From positions 23,388 to 87,387 of the IMG/VR virus record IMGVR_UViG_3300043409_002272: a stretch of DNA of 64,000 nt, one strand, 5' to 3'. The stretch comes from a virus. Of this stretch, positions 52,620-59,604 are shown one piece after another. A model generated the notes under the pieces. The model did not search any database, was not told where the DNA came from, and saw nothing but the letters and a program-made list of their open reading frames with translations. Each line of letters begins with the position of its first letter. The stretch's first letter is position 1. The translations under genes were made by a program, and so were the position numbers.

Positions 52620-52851
52620 ACAATTCTTTTATTTGTTTTTTTTGAACCATGTTTTTTAAACTGTCATTTATTTCTCTAGATGAATATTTATTGTGCGAAA
52701 ATTCTTTAAGTATATCTTTATGTATTTTTTCAAAAAGAATTTCTTCTGGTATTAAATAATCAGAAGGTATGTTTTGATATATTAAACTATCCAGTTCACT
52801 AGAAAATCTTTCGTTTCCAATTAGCTTGCTTTTTGTATAATGAGTTTGCAT
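52582..52851 (-). CDS. Hypothetical protein
   Basis: An 89-residue protein. ATG 52851 overlaps the deformylase end region and follows GGAGTGGAATTAAC. Helical charged protein with an FSHNKYSSREINDSLKNMVQKKQIKELYG segment resembling a winged-helix half (split here by reading as helix-turn-helix). No family recognised. Confidence 0.45.
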   Translation of the reverse strand: MQTHYTKSKLIGNERFSSELDSLIYQNIPSDYLIPEEILFEKIHKDILKEFSHNKYSSREINDSLKNMVQKKQIKELYGTKLSKYISIQ

Positions 52852-52852
52852 G

Positions 52853-53344
52853 TTAATTCCACTCCGCTGGTGTTGGTGCGTTGTTCCATTGAAAATCATG
52901 AAAAGTCAATCCATTTAAATGACATATTTCATGTTGAGCAACAGCACTTTCAAGATTTTTAATTGCGTCACTTTCGAGCGAAACATTTCCAAAAAAAACT
53001 GTTTCTTTGTGATTATCACAAGAAACTTCAATCCACATATGTCTGTATATATCTAATTCTACATCTGGATAACTTAAACATTGTTCTTTATTTCTAATTC
53101 TTACATCAGAAAAAGAAATTATTTTTGGATTTATTAAAACAAATGGCTTGTTGTTTTTTAATGCTATGCATACACATGCATCTATACCAACTTGATTTGC
53201 TGCCAAACCAACTATTTTGTTATTTGTTTTATTCTTTAATTTATTTAAAAACATGCCCATTCTTTTAGCAACTTTAAATCCTGTTTTTAAATCAACTTTT
53301 TTACACTTTTTTTTAAGCAGAGGGTTTTCTATTATTATGTTCAT
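52853..53344 (-). CDS. def: Peptide deformylase
   Basis: The 163-residue protein starts at ATG 53344, next to the HNH gene. Three deformylase motifs: GLAANQVG (46-53, canonical GxGxAAxQ), EQCLS (87-91, canonical EGCLS) and QHEICH (137-142, canonical QHExDH). The metal ligands C89, H138, H142 and catalytic E139 are present; the second motif-3 position is Cys rather than Asp. Removes N-formyl groups from new proteins. Phage deformylases are known in marine phages. Confidence 0.88.
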   Translation of the reverse strand: MNIIIENPLLKKKCKKVDLKTGFKVAKRMGMFLNKLKNKTNNKIVGLAANQVGIDACVCIALKNNKPFVLINPKIISFSDVRIRNKEQCLSYPDVELDIYRHMWIEVSCDNHKETVFFGNVSLESDAIKNLESAVAQHEICHLNGLTFHDFQWNNAPTPAEWN

Positions 53345-53734
53345 TTAAATATCCTTCTTTGAAAATCTCCTAGATATAAGCTTACAAAGTTTTATAAAAT
53401 ACTTTTCGTTTAAACTCATCTTCATATAGTTAACATCTTTATGAACCCACTGTATATTTCCTTTGGTGTAGTCAAGACTACTATTCTTCCTATCTAACGA
53501 TGCTGTTCCTAAAGAATAAATATCTTTATTGTTAATTCTTTTTAAATATTTTTTATGGGTTATTTTTAATCCAGTATAAAAACATCTTTTGTTCTGTTTT
53601 AAGAAAATTTGCCAAGCTTCTTCTATTGTTGCTTTTACTTGTATGTTTCTTTTTTTTGCATTTTTTTTCAATGAAGACCAATATTTTCCAGAAATTTCGC
53701 CAAAAGTTTTACTATTATGAGACTTCTTTTTCAT
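53345..53734 (-). CDS. HNH-like endonuclease (free-standing)
   Basis: A 129-residue protein. ATG 53734 follows TATGGGGGTAATC; a frame to 53776 is longer but lacks a site. The core RCFYTGLKI...TASLDRKNSSLDYTKGNIQWVHKDVNYMK matches phage HNH-family proteins with an SLDR-x-GN-x-Q-x-V-x-N signature. The basic N-terminus may contact DNA. Probably a homing-type enzyme. Its ribosome site lies in a hairpin (53741-53766). Confidence 0.65.
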   Translation of the reverse strand: MKKKSHNSKTFGEISGKYWSSLKKNAKKRNIQVKATIEEAWQIFLKQNKRCFYTGLKITHKKYLKRINNKDIYSLGTASLDRKNSSLDYTKGNIQWVHKDVNYMKMSLNEKYFIKLCKLISRRFSKKDI

Positions 53735-53740
53735 GATTAC

Positions 53741-53766
53741 CCCCATACTAATACACAGTATGAGGG
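53741..53766 (-). promoter_or_regulatory. Hairpin covering the ribosome site of the HNH gene
   Basis: In the RNA sense CCC-T-CATACT pairs with AGTATG-GGG across a seven-base loop, with one unpaired base. The 3' arm includes the GGGG ribosome site, ending about eight bases before ATG 53734. Free-standing and intronic homing nucleases of T4-like phages use such hairpins to block translation from long early transcripts. Whether that happens here is inferred. Confidence 0.6.
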
Positions 53767-53781
53767 CGAAAGACAAAAAGA

Positions 53782-54156
53782 TTATTTCATAGAGACATTT
53801 TGTGGTTTGTTGGTTTTGAATGCAGTAGACTCATTCTTCCAACCAAATTGTTCTAGTGCTGTATGATAACCACTAGTCCATGAACCATCTGTGTAAAGCT
53901 TTGCACAAGACTCCCAACCATCACGATATGCACCAGATCCAGTTGGTGAGCCAGCCCTTAAAATAGCATCCCTATAGCCATTTTCATAAGTTGGCTTGCC
54001 CCTCTCTGCATAAATTTCATCTTTTAGGATTCTATTTTCAGCAGCAAAAAGCTCTTTAATTGTTGTATTTTTGTTAGTTTCTACTACATACATATGACTA
54101 ACATAGATTGAATAACCGAAAAAAACCAAAGCAATAGAGCCAAAAAACTTGTTCAT
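53782..54156 (-). CDS. Membrane-anchored protein from an internal start (124 aa)
   Basis: Alternative product of the same frame from ATG 54156, preceded by GGAG at proper spacing. It starts with a single hydrophobic segment at residues 4-20, then a soluble domain (TYENGYRDAILRAGSPTGSG, WTSGYHTALEQFGW). Probably the original gene; the HNH domain joined upstream. Function unknown. Confidence 0.55.
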   Translation of the reverse strand: MNKFFGSIALVFFGYSIYVSHMYVVETNKNTTIKELFAAENRILKDEIYAERGKPTYENGYRDAILRAGSPTGSGAYRDGWESCAKLYTDGSWTSGYHTALEQFGWKNESTAFKTNKPQNVSMK

Positions 54157-54498
54157 AATGTTTCTCCAAAAAGAAATAGGTTTACTAAAACTCTTAACTG
54201 TAAATTGTTTTACTCTTTTGTGATGCTCTTGGCAATCCCTAATTACTTCTGGATTAAAATTTTTGTAATTGTGCAAGTGACCAAAAACAAAATGACAAGT
54301 AGTGCAAAGAGTAACCAAATTTTTAATGTCTAGTTCTAAATTTTTATTAGATGAAAATGGAATTATATGATGGCACTGTAATTCTTTTTTACTTCCACAA
54401 GCATAACAATATGGGTTTTCTTTAATCCACTTATTTCTAACTGTTTGCCATTTAGATGATCGTTCTGATGAAAATATATTTAAAAAAAAACTAATCAT
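53782..54498 (-). CDS. HNH endonuclease domain fused in frame to a membrane-anchored protein
   Basis: The 238-residue frame starts at ATG 54498. Residues 30-75 are an HNH nuclease: C31-x2-C34, H43-H44, N60, C65-x2-C68, H69, H74. From M115 the sequence is a separate protein type: a membrane anchor (NKFFGSIALVFFGYSIYV) then a soluble tail with SPTGSGAYRDGWESC. Codons 110-114 encode TTGGAGAAACATT, a strong ribosome site ending 7 bases before ATG 54156. Two products (238 and 124 residues) are therefore likely, or the HNH stop codon was lost. Confidence 0.75.
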   Translation of the reverse strand: MISFFLNIFSSERSSKWQTVRNKWIKENPYCYACGSKKELQCHHIIPFSSNKNLELDIKNLVTLCTTCHFVFGHLHNYKNFNPEVIRDCQEHHKRVKQFTVKSFSKPISFWRNIMNKFFGSIALVFFGYSIYVSHMYVVETNKNTTIKELFAAENRILKDEIYAERGKPTYENGYRDAILRAGSPTGSGAYRDGWESCAKLYTDGSWTSGYHTALEQFGWKNESTAFKTNKPQNVSMK

Positions 54499-54661
54499 TT
54501 CTTGTTTCTCTTGTTATTTTTGTTCCCCATTTTCCAAATTCATTAGTTATGCTTTTTATTTTTTCGCTGCATTTTTTGCACAATCTATTTGTTTTTGGAT
54601 CAACACTCATGAATTTTTTATTGCACCAACCTAAACATGTTACAGATACTTTATTTTTCAT
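54491..54661 (-). CDS. Small zinc-finger protein (56 aa)
   Basis: Frame from ATG 54661 to TAG 54491, overlapping the GNAT gene by 11 bases and the HNH start by eight. CLGWCNKKFMSVDPKTNRLCKKC gives C-x3-C...C-x2-C, the compact zinc-ribbon pattern seen in many phage and bacterial small proteins (C-x2/3-C-x-K-x-F-x-S then NR-x-C-x2-C). Probably nucleic-acid binding. Confidence 0.7.
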   Translation of the reverse strand: MKNKVSVTCLGWCNKKFMSVDPKTNRLCKKCSEKIKSITNEFGKWGTKITRETRND

Positions 54662-55142
54662 GGTCAATCTCCACAGTAAACTTTACAGCATCAATATCGT
54701 TGGGGAAATATTTCTTCTCTAATTTTGATTTAAATTTTTTGTTGCTGTAGAATTTAATGCTATCATTGTCATCTTCCCTACAGTACGCAGAAATTATTGG
54801 CTTGAATTTTTTTTGAATTAAAAAATCAATCATAGCAGTTCCATAGCCATATCTTCTTTTCATTGGGTGAACAACTAATTTTTCTATTGTTGTTTCATTA
54901 ACTCCATTTTCAATCAAAATAAATCCAACTATTTTAGAATTCTCATAAATAACATAAGAAAATGTATTCTTTTTTCTAACAAAACTTGTAAAAGAAGATG
55001 AGGACCAAGCAGAATCATTTTGGATTTTGCCAAAGTCTGGATCATTTGTGTAGCATGATGCCTTTTCTATTTCTACTACATCTAGGAGATTCCTTTTTAT
55101 TAATAACCTTACATTTATCTCTGGTTCATTTTTCTTTGCCAT
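54651..55142 (-). CDS. GNAT family N-acetyltransferase
   Basis: The 163-residue protein starts at ATG 55142. RimI-like GNAT order: VRLLIKRNLLDVVEIEKASC, YVIYENSKIVGFILIENG, IEKLVVHPMKRRYGYGTAMIDFLI with the acetyl-CoA-binding RRxGxG loop, then DDNDSIKFYSNKKF. It may acetylate a protein N-terminus or small molecule. First gene of the long - strand block; diverges from the + strand gene at 55168. Confidence 0.82.
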   Translation of the reverse strand: MAKKNEPEINVRLLIKRNLLDVVEIEKASCYTNDPDFGKIQNDSAWSSSSFTSFVRKKNTFSYVIYENSKIVGFILIENGVNETTIEKLVVHPMKRRYGYGTAMIDFLIQKKFKPIISAYCREDDNDSIKFYSNKKFKSKLEKKYFPNDIDAVKFTVEIDHEK

Positions 55143-55167
55143 AATTTTCTCGATATAAGAGGTCAGT

Positions 55168-55446
55168 ATGAAAAACAGAATAAAGGAAAGTCAACAAACA
55201 CTCAAGGCTTATTTTAAGGGCAAGATTGATTTTCTCAATTTAAACACCATAAATTTTACCAAAGAAGAATTTATTTTATTTAAAGAAATAATAAGAAAAG
55301 CTTATTCAACTGGCTATATATCTGAATCTGAATTTATGGAAATAACTCTAATAGTTGGAAAAGATGTTGGTCACTTAAACTCATTTGGCTTTATAGAAAA
55401 GAGCGTAGTCCAAATATTTTGTGACATAGCTAGTGAGGAACTATAG
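55168..55446 (+). CDS. Hypothetical protein
   Basis: The 92-residue protein starts at ATG 55168 with an AGAGGTCAGT site, 25 bases from the divergent GNAT gene, so a two-way promoter must lie here. Helical and charged (TKEEFILFKEIIRKAYSTGY). Its 3' end overlaps the cupin gene by 17 bases. No family recognised. Confidence 0.6.
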   Translation: MKNRIKESQQTLKAYFKGKIDFLNLNTINFTKEEFILFKEIIRKAYSTGYISESEFMEITLIVGKDVGHLNSFGFIEKSVVQIFCDIASEEL

Positions 55447-55783
55447 TTTTGTCAAATTGATCATCAAAGCTGGATGATTCAAGTAATACGCTTTGTTTCA
55501 TTGATGTTATCATATGTCTTTGGTTTGCTCCCACAAAAATACAATCACCTTGTTTTAAAAGCTCTATATGTGCCAAATTTAAGTCATCGGTGTCAGATAT
55601 GTGTATTGACACCTCTCCAGACAATATATAAAAATAAGACTCTTTTTCGGCATGGTAGTGCCAGCTTGTTTGTTTAAAAATATCCATCTTTAATATTTTC
55701 AAACATATCTCTCTAAAAGATTCGTTTACTACTGTTTCCTCACTGCCCCACTTTTTAAGTGTTATGTCAGCTTTAAACTTCAT
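55430..55783 (-). CDS. Cupin-domain protein
   Basis: A 117-residue protein. I chose ATG 55783, where conserved sequence starts (MKFKADITLKKWGSEETVVN), over an ATG 28 codons upstream. Cupin motif 1 is SWHYHAEKESYFYILSGEVSIHI with the metal-binding His/His/Glu; motif 2 is near GDCIFVGANQRHMIT. Similar to mannose-6-phosphate isomerase/RmlC-type cupins. It may be a sugar isomerase-like or binding protein of the glycan system. A long structured gap precedes it. Confidence 0.75.
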   Translation of the reverse strand: MKFKADITLKKWGSEETVVNESFREICLKILKMDIFKQTSWHYHAEKESYFYILSGEVSIHISDTDDLNLAHIELLKQGDCIFVGANQRHMITSMKQSVLLESSSFDDQFDKTIVPH

Positions 55784-55800
55784 TACAAATACCCCTTCTT

Positions 55801-56080
55801 TACCCTGATAGCATAGCATCAGAGTTCTTTTGTTTACTTTCAGTGTGCTATAAACTCTACCAAACAAGACATTAATTAAGAATTTTGTGCTTTGCTCTAT
55901 CAGGTCTAAGTGGAGAAGGGGTCACTCCGATCTTAGTGTTGATTCTTAATTAAACTTTTCGTGCCACCTGTTAAGAGTTTGGCTACTCTATGGCAGTCTT
56001 TGGGTACATACCCTGGTGTTATGATCGCTTCGGGGAAAGAACTGCGAAAGAACCGTTATTGAATTTGATAACGCAGTTAC
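55801..56080. ncRNA. Hairpin-rich gap, candidate structured RNA
   Basis: Positions 55784-56076 hold no convincing gene. I see, in order: ATAGCA/TGCTAT with AGAGTT/AACTCT inside (about 55808-55858); a 12-bp inverted repeat TTAATTAAGAAT (55872-55883) with ATTCTTAATTAA (55942-55953); inside it CTAAG-T-GGAG...CTCC-GAT-CTTAG (55906-55936); then TGCCA(AGAGT...ACTCT)TGGCA (55962-55995); GGGT-ACAT-ACCC (56002-56013); and AACTGC(GTTAT...ATAAC)GCAGTT (56040-56078). G+C is clearly higher than around it. The strand is unknown: it could be a separate RNA or the leader of the cupin gene. Confidence 0.5.
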
Positions 56081-56358
56081 TTATGATCACAATCTTGTAT
56101 ATAGCTGTCTACATTCTCAATACGCAATGCAAACATATAACTATGGTTGCTATTTTGCAATACGAAATCCTTAACTTTTTTGCTATTTTTAATCTTTCTT
56201 TTATCACCTATACAAACAACTTTTTCTAATAGTTCAATTGCTTTCTTATCAGATGATGCACAAAGAATTATTGATATGCACCCATCTTTTGTTATTTTAG
56301 CTTTATATTTATTTTTATTTTTAAGAATTGTTATTTTTACATGATATGTTTTGATCAT
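56077..56358 (-). CDS. Hypothetical protein
   Basis: A 93-residue protein from ATG 56358; an ATG 13 codons upstream is also possible. Mixed alpha/beta with TYHVKITILKNKNKYKAKITKDGCISIILCASSDKKAIELLEKV read as strands and helix. The ribosome site is weak. Opposite-strand frame at 55990-56229 is rejected. Function unknown. Confidence 0.4.
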   Translation of the reverse strand: MIKTYHVKITILKNKNKYKAKITKDGCISIILCASSDKKAIELLEKVVCIGDKRKIKNSKKVKDFVLQNSNHSYMFALRIENVDSYIQDCDHK

Positions 56359-56436
56359 TAAATACCACAATGTTTTCGGTGAGATTTTCAAATACACATA
56401 CGCTAATACAGTCTACATACTGGTGTATAAATAAAT

Positions 56437-56832
56437 ATGAGAAAAACATCAGAAGATATATATTTTTATTTGTGTAATGCAAATGTAGTGATTGTCGATA
56501 TAGATAACACTATTTTGCGTAATGGTATATACCCAATTAAAAAAATGGTTGATTATGTTAATGAATTGTCAAAAGAAAATAAGATTTATATCATAACTGG
56601 TAGGCCAGAATCTGATAGAGATGAGACTGTAAAGTCTTTAAAGAAAGCTGGAGTTAAATACAATAAACTTATGATGAATAATATGGGTGGTAGTCCTAAA
56701 GATCAAAACGAGTCTAAAAAAAGACATGCTGAAAGCATAAAAGAAAATGTGTTGTTTGCTATAGATGACAACCCTAAAATGCGTAGTGCATATAAGGAAG
56801 CTGGAATAAAAACAAAGTCACCTAAAAAATGA
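56437..56832 (+). CDS. HAD-family phosphatase (PseT phosphatase-like)
   Basis: The 131-residue protein starts at ATG 56437. HAD motif I is VDIDNTI (D21, D23), motif II IITGRPESDRDET, motif III/IV AIDDNPKMRSAYKEAG. The order and spacing match the phosphatase domain of T4 polynucleotide kinase/phosphatase. No kinase domain is attached. Could remove 3' phosphates or act on a small phosphoester. Its stop overlaps the next start as ATGA. Confidence 0.8.
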   Translation: MRKTSEDIYFYLCNANVVIVDIDNTILRNGIYPIKKMVDYVNELSKENKIYIITGRPESDRDETVKSLKKAGVKYNKLMMNNMGGSPKDQNESKKRHAESIKENVLFAIDDNPKMRSAYKEAGIKTKSPKK

Positions 56833-56999
56833 TAAAAGACATAGATTATTATATAGATGAAAACAAACAAGTTGTTTTGACTGAATATTTTTTAAAAAAA
56901 AGAGGCCGTTGTTGTAAAAAAGATTGTAAACATTGTCCTTACGGATTTCAAAAAGAACAATCAGGCGACAATACTTGCAATATCAAACCTTCTAATTAA
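56829..56999 (+). CDS. DUF5522-like small cysteine protein (56 aa)
   Basis: ATG 56829 overlaps the HAD stop as ATGA; stop TAA 56997-56999. YYIDENKQVVLTEYFLKKRG, then RCCKKDCKHCPYG, matches the DUF5522 pattern (YY..NG..VFTE.YHLKRGYCCG..CRHCPY). The cysteines probably bind metal. Function is unknown even in bacteria. Confidence 0.75.
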   Translation: MIKDIDYYIDENKQVVLTEYFLKKRGRCCKKDCKHCPYGFQKEQSGDNTCNIKPSN

Positions 57000-57149
57000 A
57001 CTATCTACGCCATACTTGCACATATAAATATCTCTTGTTTCCTCCATGTTGATTCTATTGAATTTCATTCCAATTTCTTTAGACATTCTTATTGCTGCAA
57101 GAATCATTATTCTTCTAGCTTTTTTTTGTCTGTTCTTTTTAATTTTCAT
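56961..57149 (-). CDS. Small basic hypothetical protein
   Basis: The 62-residue protein starts at ATG 57149 with a TTAAGGCACTT site. Very basic N-terminus (MKIKKNRQKKARRIMIL), then helical. Its 3' end overlaps the opposite-strand DUF5522 gene by 39 bases. Possibly RNA/DNA binding; family unknown. Confidence 0.45.
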   Translation of the reverse strand: MKIKKNRQKKARRIMILAAIRMSKEIGMKFNRINMEETRDIYMCKYGVDSLIRRFDIASIVA

Positions 57150-57156
57150 AAGTGCC

Positions 57157-57627
57157 TTAATTTATTATGTTATACCAATTTGGAACATTTCTTTTTTTCC
57201 ATTTGGCAATATGAGATTTAAATTTTATATAGTAATTCTTATACGATTCAACTGTATCATTTGACTTTACTTCTTCTGGCATAGCTTGAACAAATTCTGT
57301 CATTTCAATGTTTGGTATTTTACACGCAAAAGTTAAACATTCTATTATAATTTTTTTACATGCGTGTTCTTTTTCGTACCTATAAGAATACTCATCACAA
57401 AGATGTATACCTAATTCACATAACCAAATAAAATTACCCATGCTTTTTCCTGCCCATATTGTGCAAGGATGATTAACATGAGTTGATTTATATGGTGTCA
57501 TAACACCATGACCATTAAGAATAGTGCATAAAATTTGTGCTGTTTCTAAAGGCATTTTAACTATGTGTTTATCCACATGCCATTCAGCAGCTTGTTTTGG
57601 GTCTTTATCTAAAACAAATATGTTCAT
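57157..57627 (-). CDS. Conserved phage protein (MNIFxLDxDP...DKHxVKM family)
   Basis: The 156-residue protein starts at ATG 57627. It opens MNIFVLDKDPKQAAEWHVDKHIVKMPLETAQIL, which reads as two helices with a conserved DKHxVKM core. This family is common in large phages, sometimes labelled a pyrimidine-dimer glycosylase, but I cannot verify that activity. A C-terminal AKWKKRNVPNWY segment is typical. A DNA-repair role is possible. Confidence 0.6.
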   Translation of the reverse strand: MNIFVLDKDPKQAAEWHVDKHIVKMPLETAQILCTILNGHGVMTPYKSTHVNHPCTIWAGKSMGNFIWLCELGIHLCDEYSYRYEKEHACKKIIIECLTFACKIPNIEMTEFVQAMPEEVKSNDTVESYKNYYIKFKSHIAKWKKRNVPNWYNIIN

Positions 57628-57634
57628 GTTATTC

Positions 57635-57847
57635 CTATTCTACTCTTAAATTTATTTGTGTTTTATCAATAACTTCTAAATTTAAATCGTTGTTTGAAAT
57701 AAATTGTTTAGTTTTTTCTAGAACTAAATTTGCATGTTCATCATTATAACAATCAAAAACATATGCATCTTTCTTTAAATTTGTTAATCCAACTTCTGGT
57801 TGTTTGCAAAAAAATTCTCCAGACATGTTTCTAATTATTACTTTCAT
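57635..57847 (-). CDS. Small hypothetical protein
   Basis: The 70-residue protein starts at ATG 57847 with the excellent site AAGGAGGAATCAAT. Short alpha/beta chain (MKVIIRNMSGEFF...AYVFDCYNDEHANLVLEKTKQFI). No family recognised. It diverges from the adenosyltransferase gene. Confidence 0.55.
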   Translation of the reverse strand: MKVIIRNMSGEFFCKQPEVGLTNLKKDAYVFDCYNDEHANLVLEKTKQFISNNDLNLEVIDKTQINLRVE

Positions 57848-57920
57848 ATTGATTCCTCCTTATAGTTTAGTAATATATAATAGTATTCGTTTTAACAACC
57901 AAAATATTCAAGAATTTAAA
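57848..57920. promoter_or_regulatory. Divergent promoter region between 57847 (-) and 57921 (+)
   Basis: On the + strand a perfect TATAAT lies at 57876-57881, about 40 bases before the adenosyltransferase ATG; on the - strand the same AT stretch reads TATTATATATTA ahead of AAGGAGG. No good -35 element is evident on either strand. Confidence 0.4.
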
Positions 57921-58433
57921 ATGAAAATATATACAAAAACTGGTGATGACGGAACTACACTTTTGCCAAAAATAGGTAGAGTACCTAAAACTAATCCTAA
58001 TATACAACTTCTTGGTAGTATTGATGAGCTTAATGCTTGGATTGGATTTGTTAATCAAAAGTATATTTTAGAATTAAAAGTCCATGAAGTGTACGAATTT
58101 ATAATAGAAATACAAAATCTTCTTTTTGAAGTTGGTGCAGAAGTGGCTACTGGAAAAGAAAGGATAAAAGAAGAACACATTAAAAAAACAGAAGACATTA
58201 TTGATTTGATGACTAAAAGTTTAAAGCCATTAAAGAATTTTATAATCCCATTCAATCATTGTGAAATTCATTTGACTAGAGCAGTATGCAGAAGAGTTGA
58301 AATTGATTTAGTCAGACTTATGGAAGCACATCAAGATTTTAAAAACATTGTTGTATTTATAAATAGACTTAGCGATTTCCTATTTACTTTAGCAAGATTG
58401 CTTGGTCCAGAAGAAAAGATATGGCATGGTTAA
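57921..58433 (+). CDS. ATP:cob(I)alamin adenosyltransferase, PduO type
   Basis: A 170-residue protein. ATG 57921 is where conservation starts (MKIYTKTGDDGTT); a longer frame from 57804 runs through the divergent gene. All PduO signatures are visible: TKTGDDGTT, IDELNAWIG, TRAVCRRVEIDL and FINRLSDFLFTLAR. It attaches the 5'-deoxyadenosyl group to cobalamin, making coenzyme B12. The likely customer is the class II ribonucleotide reductase at 41939-44230. No clear ribosome site, so it may start near a leaderless transcript. The stop overlaps the opposite-strand gene by four bases. Confidence 0.88.
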   Translation: MKIYTKTGDDGTTLLPKIGRVPKTNPNIQLLGSIDELNAWIGFVNQKYILELKVHEVYEFIIEIQNLLFEVGAEVATGKERIKEEHIKKTEDIIDLMTKSLKPLKNFIIPFNHCEIHLTRAVCRRVEIDLVRLMEAHQDFKNIVVFINRLSDFLFTLARLLGPEEKIWHG

Positions 58434-59038
58434 GCTATTAGCTTACCCTTGCTTATAACATGTGTATATCCAAAAACAGGATTAAACATTTGATGATCAA
58501 ATTCATTTTTACCAAAACAAAAAATACTATTTTCCTTTATTTTTTCAGACCAATACATTTCGTGCTCACTGGCATTTTGTTTTTCATTTAGCGTTGATAT
58601 TAAAAACTCTTTATTGAATATAGCTATTGGTTGATGACTCATTAAATAATAACCATATTTTTGTGCGTACATATTTTCAACAGAAGTTTTTAGCAACGAA
58701 AAGGTTTTAAACGAACCTGTCTTAGTAATGTCTGAACCATAGTCATTGTGAAACTTATAAAGATCACAAAACAAATTTTCATTAAAACTATTTACTATAA
58801 AGTCTTCTTGAAGAATAACTACATTTTTTTCTTTTATTTTAAGTAAAGATTGATTTAATCTTAATGACCATACATTTTCATTTGTGTTTATGTTTTCAAA
58901 TTTTTTGCTTTTTATATTTGTGGATTCTGTTGAGAAATAACATGGTATGTTTAAATTAAAAATATCAAATGCTTTTAAAAATCTTTCAAAAACAAAAGAA
59001 TACTTGTCACACGCATGAACCAATAATGCTAAATCCAT
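58430..59038 (-). CDS. Putative glycosyltransferase
   Basis: A 202-residue protein. ATG 59038 overlaps the upstream stop as TAATG. LALLVHACDKYSFVFERFLKAF, IPCYFSTES, VWSLRLNQSLLKIKEKNVVILQEDF resemble a family of phage GT-A-like proteins in which QEDF takes the place of the DXD motif. Likely works on the same glycan as the next two proteins. Confidence 0.55.
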   Translation of the reverse strand: MDLALLVHACDKYSFVFERFLKAFDIFNLNIPCYFSTESTNIKSKKFENINTNENVWSLRLNQSLLKIKEKNVVILQEDFIVNSFNENLFCDLYKFHNDYGSDITKTGSFKTFSLLKTSVENMYAQKYGYYLMSHQPIAIFNKEFLISTLNEKQNASEHEMYWSEKIKENSIFCFGKNEFDHQMFNPVFGYTHVISKGKLIA

Positions 59039-59604
59039 TATATTTTCTCGTAAATCCAACACCCTTCACTTAATAAAAGCTTTTTATTTATAAAAAATTC
59101 ATCAACTGCTCTTACTACTTCTTTCCAGTTTTTAGTATAATCATGTCCAGCTATAACTCCACCAATCTTTACTTTTGGAAACCATGCAGATATATCTTCT
59201 TTAACACTATCATATTCATGATTAGCATCAATAAAAACAAAATCTATTGAATTATCTTTATACATTTTTGAAGCACTAATAGAATCCATTCTAATTGGAT
59301 TAATTACAGAAGACAAAGAATATGTGTTTTTAATAAATAGTTCATATAAAGTATTTGACTTTACATAAGAATCATTTGTATGTGCATCTTCATTACTGCC
59401 CATCCATGTGTCTACACAATCTAAACTTATATTCTTGTTGGAATTTATAATTTCTACAGCAAGATAGGCTGCACTTTTACCTTTCCATGATCCTACTTCC
59501 ACAAACTTACTTCCAGAAGAAAATTCTTCAACCATTGACTTGTATAGATTTGGATATGAAAACCAATTTTCTCCAAATTCTGGTAGATTATATATGTGTT
59601 TCAT
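59038..59604 (-). CDS. Class I SAM methyltransferase (Methyltransf_24-like)
   Basis: The 188-residue protein starts at ATG 59604, overlapping the preceding stop by four bases. Motif I FVEVGSWKGKSAAYLA, LDCVDTWMGS, and DFVFIDANHEYDSVKEDI then GGVIAGHDY. This pattern is typical of O-methyltransferases working on sugars (cephalosporin hydroxylase/CmcI-like group). Part of a three-gene glycan unit. Confidence 0.8.
   Translation of the reverse strand: MKHIYNLPEFGENWFSYPNLYKSMVEEFSSGSKFVEVGSWKGKSAAYLAVEIINSNKNISLDCVDTWMGSNEDAHTNDSYVKSNTLYELFIKNTYSLSSVINPIRMDSISASKMYKDNSIDFVFIDANHEYDSVKEDISAWFPKVKIGGVIAGHDYTKNWKEVVRAVDEFFINKKLLLSEGCWIYEKI

Noticed and set aside
55868-56080. tRNA or tmRNA in the hairpin block
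   Set aside because: No acceptor stem with a TTCGANNC T-loop and CCA-type end can be folded on either strand by eye.
55990-56229. 79-residue + strand frame with a hydrophobic C-terminus
   Set aside because: It runs through the hairpin block and is antisense to a better frame at 56077-56358. No ribosome site, and its hydrophobicity comes from AT-rich antisense codons.
56426-56433. TATAAATA just upstream of the HAD phosphatase gene
   Set aside because: Only three bases separate it from the ATG, so a transcript started there would begin at or after the start codon. Probably chance.
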